Below, in pieces: positions 60,598 to 64,000 of a DNA stretch of 64,000 bases (positions are counted from its first letter, which is position 1; each line of letters starts with the position of its first letter). The notes beneath the pieces were generated by a model. The model was given only the letters and a program-made list of their open reading frames with translations. It had not been told where the DNA came from and searched no databases. Position numbers and translations under genes: made by a program. The stretch is from contig OZ005600.1 of assembly GCA_963930655.1 (NCBI GenBank), positions 2,235,501-2,299,500 of the forward strand, read 5' to 3'. This DNA comes from Myrica gale (taxonomy: Eukaryota > Streptophyta > Magnoliopsida > Fagales > Myricaceae).

Positions 60598-63319
60598 TTT
60601 GGATTTTTTTTTTTATCACCAGTTTGGAATCCAAAGAAGCTCTTTCCTCCTCCACTAGCGTAAGCTATTTAAATTCTCGAAAGTTAAGGCTTGTCAAAAA
60701 TAAGGAATTACCCAAACATTTCATCGAAAATAAAATGGCACACAACATGTTTGAAATTTTTAGAAAACTCTGATCCAAATTAATAAGTTGTCGAATGAAC
60801 TATCGTCATTGAGATACATCGAAAGCAATGCAAAGCAACTCTTGCGCAGACCATGTAGTTTTCTCTGAACAAAATCTGATGCATGGTGTGCTGCCAGTGC
60901 TGGAATCCCTCCGTCTGCTGTTAGAACTCCTTGACAGCCAAATATTTGAGTATATTTTATAGAGGCGAGGGCGAGGCTAACTCGCACTGCATCAAAATTC
61001 AAAGGACAACGTCGAGGGAGTGGTTTTACGAGCTTCTTTTATAATCGACATACTCATCTCAGTCATGTGCTTCGGATGCTTATAGAATAATTGGTTTGCA
61101 GCTATAAATTCTCAACTTGTTTAAAGCACATCGAAGGAGGCTCTCTACGACGTGGCTTAGAACGTGTCGGCAGGCTATCAAGGCGGCCTTGGGTTTGGAG
61201 TTCAATTCTTGCCAATTGGGCAAACTAACATTTGATGAATCCCACTTTATGGTCCACTTTAGGTGGGTGCAAATCAAGTGGACATCATGAAGCAATTACG
61301 TTGGTAGATGGTCACACTCAGTCTCTGGAGGTCCCATTGGTACTTTGGTTTTCGGCTTGAGCATTTTACAATTACGCCATCTTGGTCCTTAAACTGTCAG
61401 ATAATCGTCAAATTACATGAACAATACTGATGTTGATTGGTCAGTTCCTAAACCTTAACTGGGGCCAACACATGCTGTTCAAGGTGTCGGTAGCTCTTCC
61501 CAAAAACCAGAGTTGATTTCTGTTCTTTAATGAGGTCTGGTTCTGGAGCCCCTTAATTTTATGGGAAAATGTTAAATTATATTTTCCATCGAAGAGTTGG
61601 GTGTAGATGTTAAGGCTGTGTTTGAGAAATAAAATTTTAGGTACTGGAGTTGATAAAAAAGTGAAGAGAGAAATAATTTTTTATATTTTTTTTTAGTGAA
61701 AAGTAATGATTTGATGGGGAGAGAGATTATATTGTAATTTTGTATTGTATTAAAATTTTAAGATGAGTAAAATTTTAGTGTGCAAACATAACCTAAGTCG
61801 GAGGTGATACAAATTTTTGATCAGGTGGTCCCTGTTTTATAAATTAGTTCCGTTGTCCGGAAAACATAATGATACGGCAATTAACCTGTCCAGCATTAGA
61901 TTAAGCAAATTTGCCTTAATAATCATTGTTTCAATTAATTGTATTGACCTTTTCACTCCTTATATTTTCTTGAATTATAAAAGCTGGTGGATACTTTAAA
62001 ATATAAACGAAATAGATTATGTTATATTGATTTACGGTCTTTCCTTTGAGGAAAGTCAGCTGCTTTTATTTACAATTTTCAGGAACCGAATTTCATGGGG
62101 TTAAGTTTAAACCGAAAAATTAAAAAGCAGATATTATTTGTGGCTTTTTTGGCCGATTATTTAACCGCTTTACAAAGAAACACGAAAACTCCACTTTACT
62201 CAAACCGACTGAAAGAGAGATCACACACTCGCCATTTCCTGTATAACATTTCTTGAACCGTTCCATTTCTCTGAACTGCCTTGTTCTATTTCTCTCAGGT
62301 ACATTTCAGATCTGAGCCACATTGCTCGTACCCACTTTGATTTTGCTTTATATCTATCTGCCCGAATCCTATGTAGTGCATATACATATATCCTACTGCT
62401 CAGAGAAAGAAAGTATACATTTATATGGGTGAGTTTGCTTTGTGCAGATATTCTCGTGTAATATAGTTTGGGGGGTTTAGTCAATGGACCCCTGCTTGGT
62501 TTCAGTCTTTCAGAGTTTAGTTTCTGGGTTGTGATTTTCATATTATTCGCTGTATTGTTTCAGGGCACTGTTTTCTACACTTATTCTAGTGGGTCTGTGG
62601 TATGTATGCGGCGGTCAGGTTTAGTCTAAATCGAGTCTTGTGCAGGAAGGTGAATTAGTACGTCGATAGAGAGTGAAGGAACCAAGTTCGGTGCTGATTT
62701 TAGAAGGGGTCTTCGTTTTTTGCGTTTATGCTTGTATGAATTCGTCTTCAAGTGCTTTATGTTACTGTTTTGAGCAGAAATGTAAGTGAATTGTGGTTGA
62801 GTTTTTCTTTTGAATCTTTCACTCCGTGGCTGAGCTCTGAGTGTGGCTAAAAGAATTTTTGTGGCGCCTGTTGTTCGGACTATATCTAGCTTCATGCTGA
62901 CTTTTTTAATTATATTTTCAGACCATAATGGTGTGCATAAGGACACTCGCCCAGTGAATAAGCTGGTTTTCTTTTACTGCTGTTGCATGACGACCTGTTA
63001 AGTTTTGAGCCCCAATACACAGTGAGGTTCTTTTTTTTGGATGGTCTTGGTGCTTTTTGTTCTAAGGGAAGAAATAGAAGTATAGTTTTCTTGTTTGAAG
63101 TTGTTGTAATTTTATGTTGTTTCTACATAGTTAGCTGGAAGTTATTTCTGGTAAAGATTGAGGCGCGTGACATAATTTTTGGTTTTTTAATTTTTCAGTT
63201 GGCATAAAACCTATATCATGTTATTTTTTGGTGCATAGAATGGGATTTGAGGTTCATTTGTCAAAACCATGCAGGATTAGGAAAAGAAGTTGAGTCTACT
63301 TGGCAGAGACCTTATTGCA
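60598..63319. other. Intergenic plus probable 5' leader of the IQD gene
   Basis: 60598-61600 shows no recognisable gene despite two minus-strand frames of 70-80 codons. A MITE lies at 61614-61793. From about 62220 onward the DNA is likely the spliced leader of the IQD gene: a typical acceptor (CATGCAG) occurs near 63274, about 45 bp before the start codon. Confidence 0.45.
61614..61793. mobile_element. Tourist-like MITE (3-bp target TAA)
   Basis: The ends GGCTGTGTTTG and inverted GGTTATGTTTGC are flanked by TAA at 61611-61613 and 61794-61796. The interior shares AAGTAATGATTTGATGGGGA with the family. Confidence 0.8.
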
Positions 63320-64000
63320 ATGGGAAAATCTCCAGCAAAGTGGATCAAGACAATTCTTTTTGGGAAGAAATCGTCCAAATCTAGCTTTCTGAAGGTATTT
63401 AGTTATTACCTGTCAGTGTTTCATTGCTATTCATGTATGTGATCTGACTCTGTCCCTCTCCATCCTTTCATGTCTACATGCTTTGGTGTATCATGTTTTA
63501 GCAAGTCATTAGGCTACTGGTATGATGGGTAGATGTGGAGCACAATAAATAGCGGAACAACAGATTTTTACATGTTATATGTACATGACACGCCATTTCA
63601 TGATCTGTTCATATAAACTTTGTTATGCCACCACTGTCAAAAATCTCATGCCCGGTGACAAGTTATTATCTGTTATATTAATAAAAAAGGATAGCAATTG
63701 TGCAGCGTTAGCCCATTTGGAATCTCAGGTGGATGATTGATGTTTTTCAACTATAGAAGATTTCTGATCATTGGATCTTATTGTAGAAAGGTTATTTAAG
63801 TTTTTACTTACGTCCACTTATTTTGTTTCATCTATTTATGTTGCCACGCCCCTTCTTCCAATTGGTGTTAAGAAAATATAGTTTTACAGTTTTCTTGTTG
63901 CACATTACTGCCTTCATGCTTACAGTTGTCCCGCATATAAACGGTCAGAAGTTTTCAAATGCTTTTGATTTGTTTTCGATGTTCTCCTAGCCTTAGATGA
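63320..64000 (+). CDS. IQD (IQ67-domain) calmodulin-binding protein, first coding exon
   Basis: Exon 63320-63394 encodes MGKSPAKWIKTILFGKKSSK followed by SSFLK, then a GTATTT donor; the intron runs to the window edge. M-G-K-x-P/S-x-K-W-I/L-K-x-x-L-x-G-K-K-x-S-K-S is the conserved start of plant IQD proteins, calmodulin-binding scaffolds linked to microtubules and the plasma membrane. The IQ67 domain itself lies off the right edge, so the assignment rests on this N-terminus alone. The gene is divergent from GUF1, with copy B between them. Confidence 0.75.

Noticed and set aside
60760-61295. Two minus-strand frames of 70-80 codons
   Set aside because: No family resemblance and no splice or promoter support.

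Overview
The window is nuclear DNA of a flowering plant, almost certainly a eudicot. The genes are intron-rich, the intergenic DNA is AT-rich, and there are plant families (PIN, WRKY, plant cysteine oxidase, IQD), a TRIM retroelement, SINEs and many foldback MITEs. I cannot name the species. Exon boundaries were worked out by hand from splice consensus, reading phase and family similarity; in every complete gene the exon lengths sum to a multiple of three.

Layout, left to right: 5' end of a mitochondrial porin (VDAC, -); a short ER-type auxin carrier (PIN8-like, -); a pollen-type pectate lyase (+); a single-exon ER-type membrane protein of unknown function (-); an F-box/WD40 protein (-); V-ATPase subunit d (-); about 11 kb of transposon-rich DNA; a plant cysteine oxidase (PCO, +); a repeat cluster with a broken serine carboxypeptidase-like gene; a WRKY72-like factor (+) with an in-frame stop before its conserved C-terminus; the mitochondrial translation factor GUF1/LepA (-); and the first coding exon of an IQD protein (+).

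The order VDAC, PIN8, pectate lyase, PCO, WRKY72 matches, from memory, the Arabidopsis run At5g15090 to At5g15130. PCO near GUF1 recalls At5g39890/At5g39900, and V-ATPase d near the membrane protein recalls At3g28710/At3g28720. The window may therefore keep an ancestral order that Arabidopsis has split.

The most unusual feature is a rearrangement. Nearly all of the DNA between the divergent PIN8 and pectate lyase genes (4179-8009) is present again at 56837-60363, in the same orientation, between the divergent GUF1 and IQD genes. The copy is bounded by two 200-bp direct repeats of the GUF1 upstream region, and its right junction holds a 43-bp filler identical to 15268-15310. This is the signature of double-strand-break repair with template switching, and it may have moved regulatory DNA. 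A second insert between long direct repeats (29543-30270) carries a broken CRM-domain gene fragment.

Several mobile elements are resolved to their target-site duplications: three or four Mutator-type foldbacks (9-10 bp), a Tourist-like MITE family (3 bp), a complete TRIM inserted at the edge of a Mutator-type element, a probable hAT-like element, and two SINEs.
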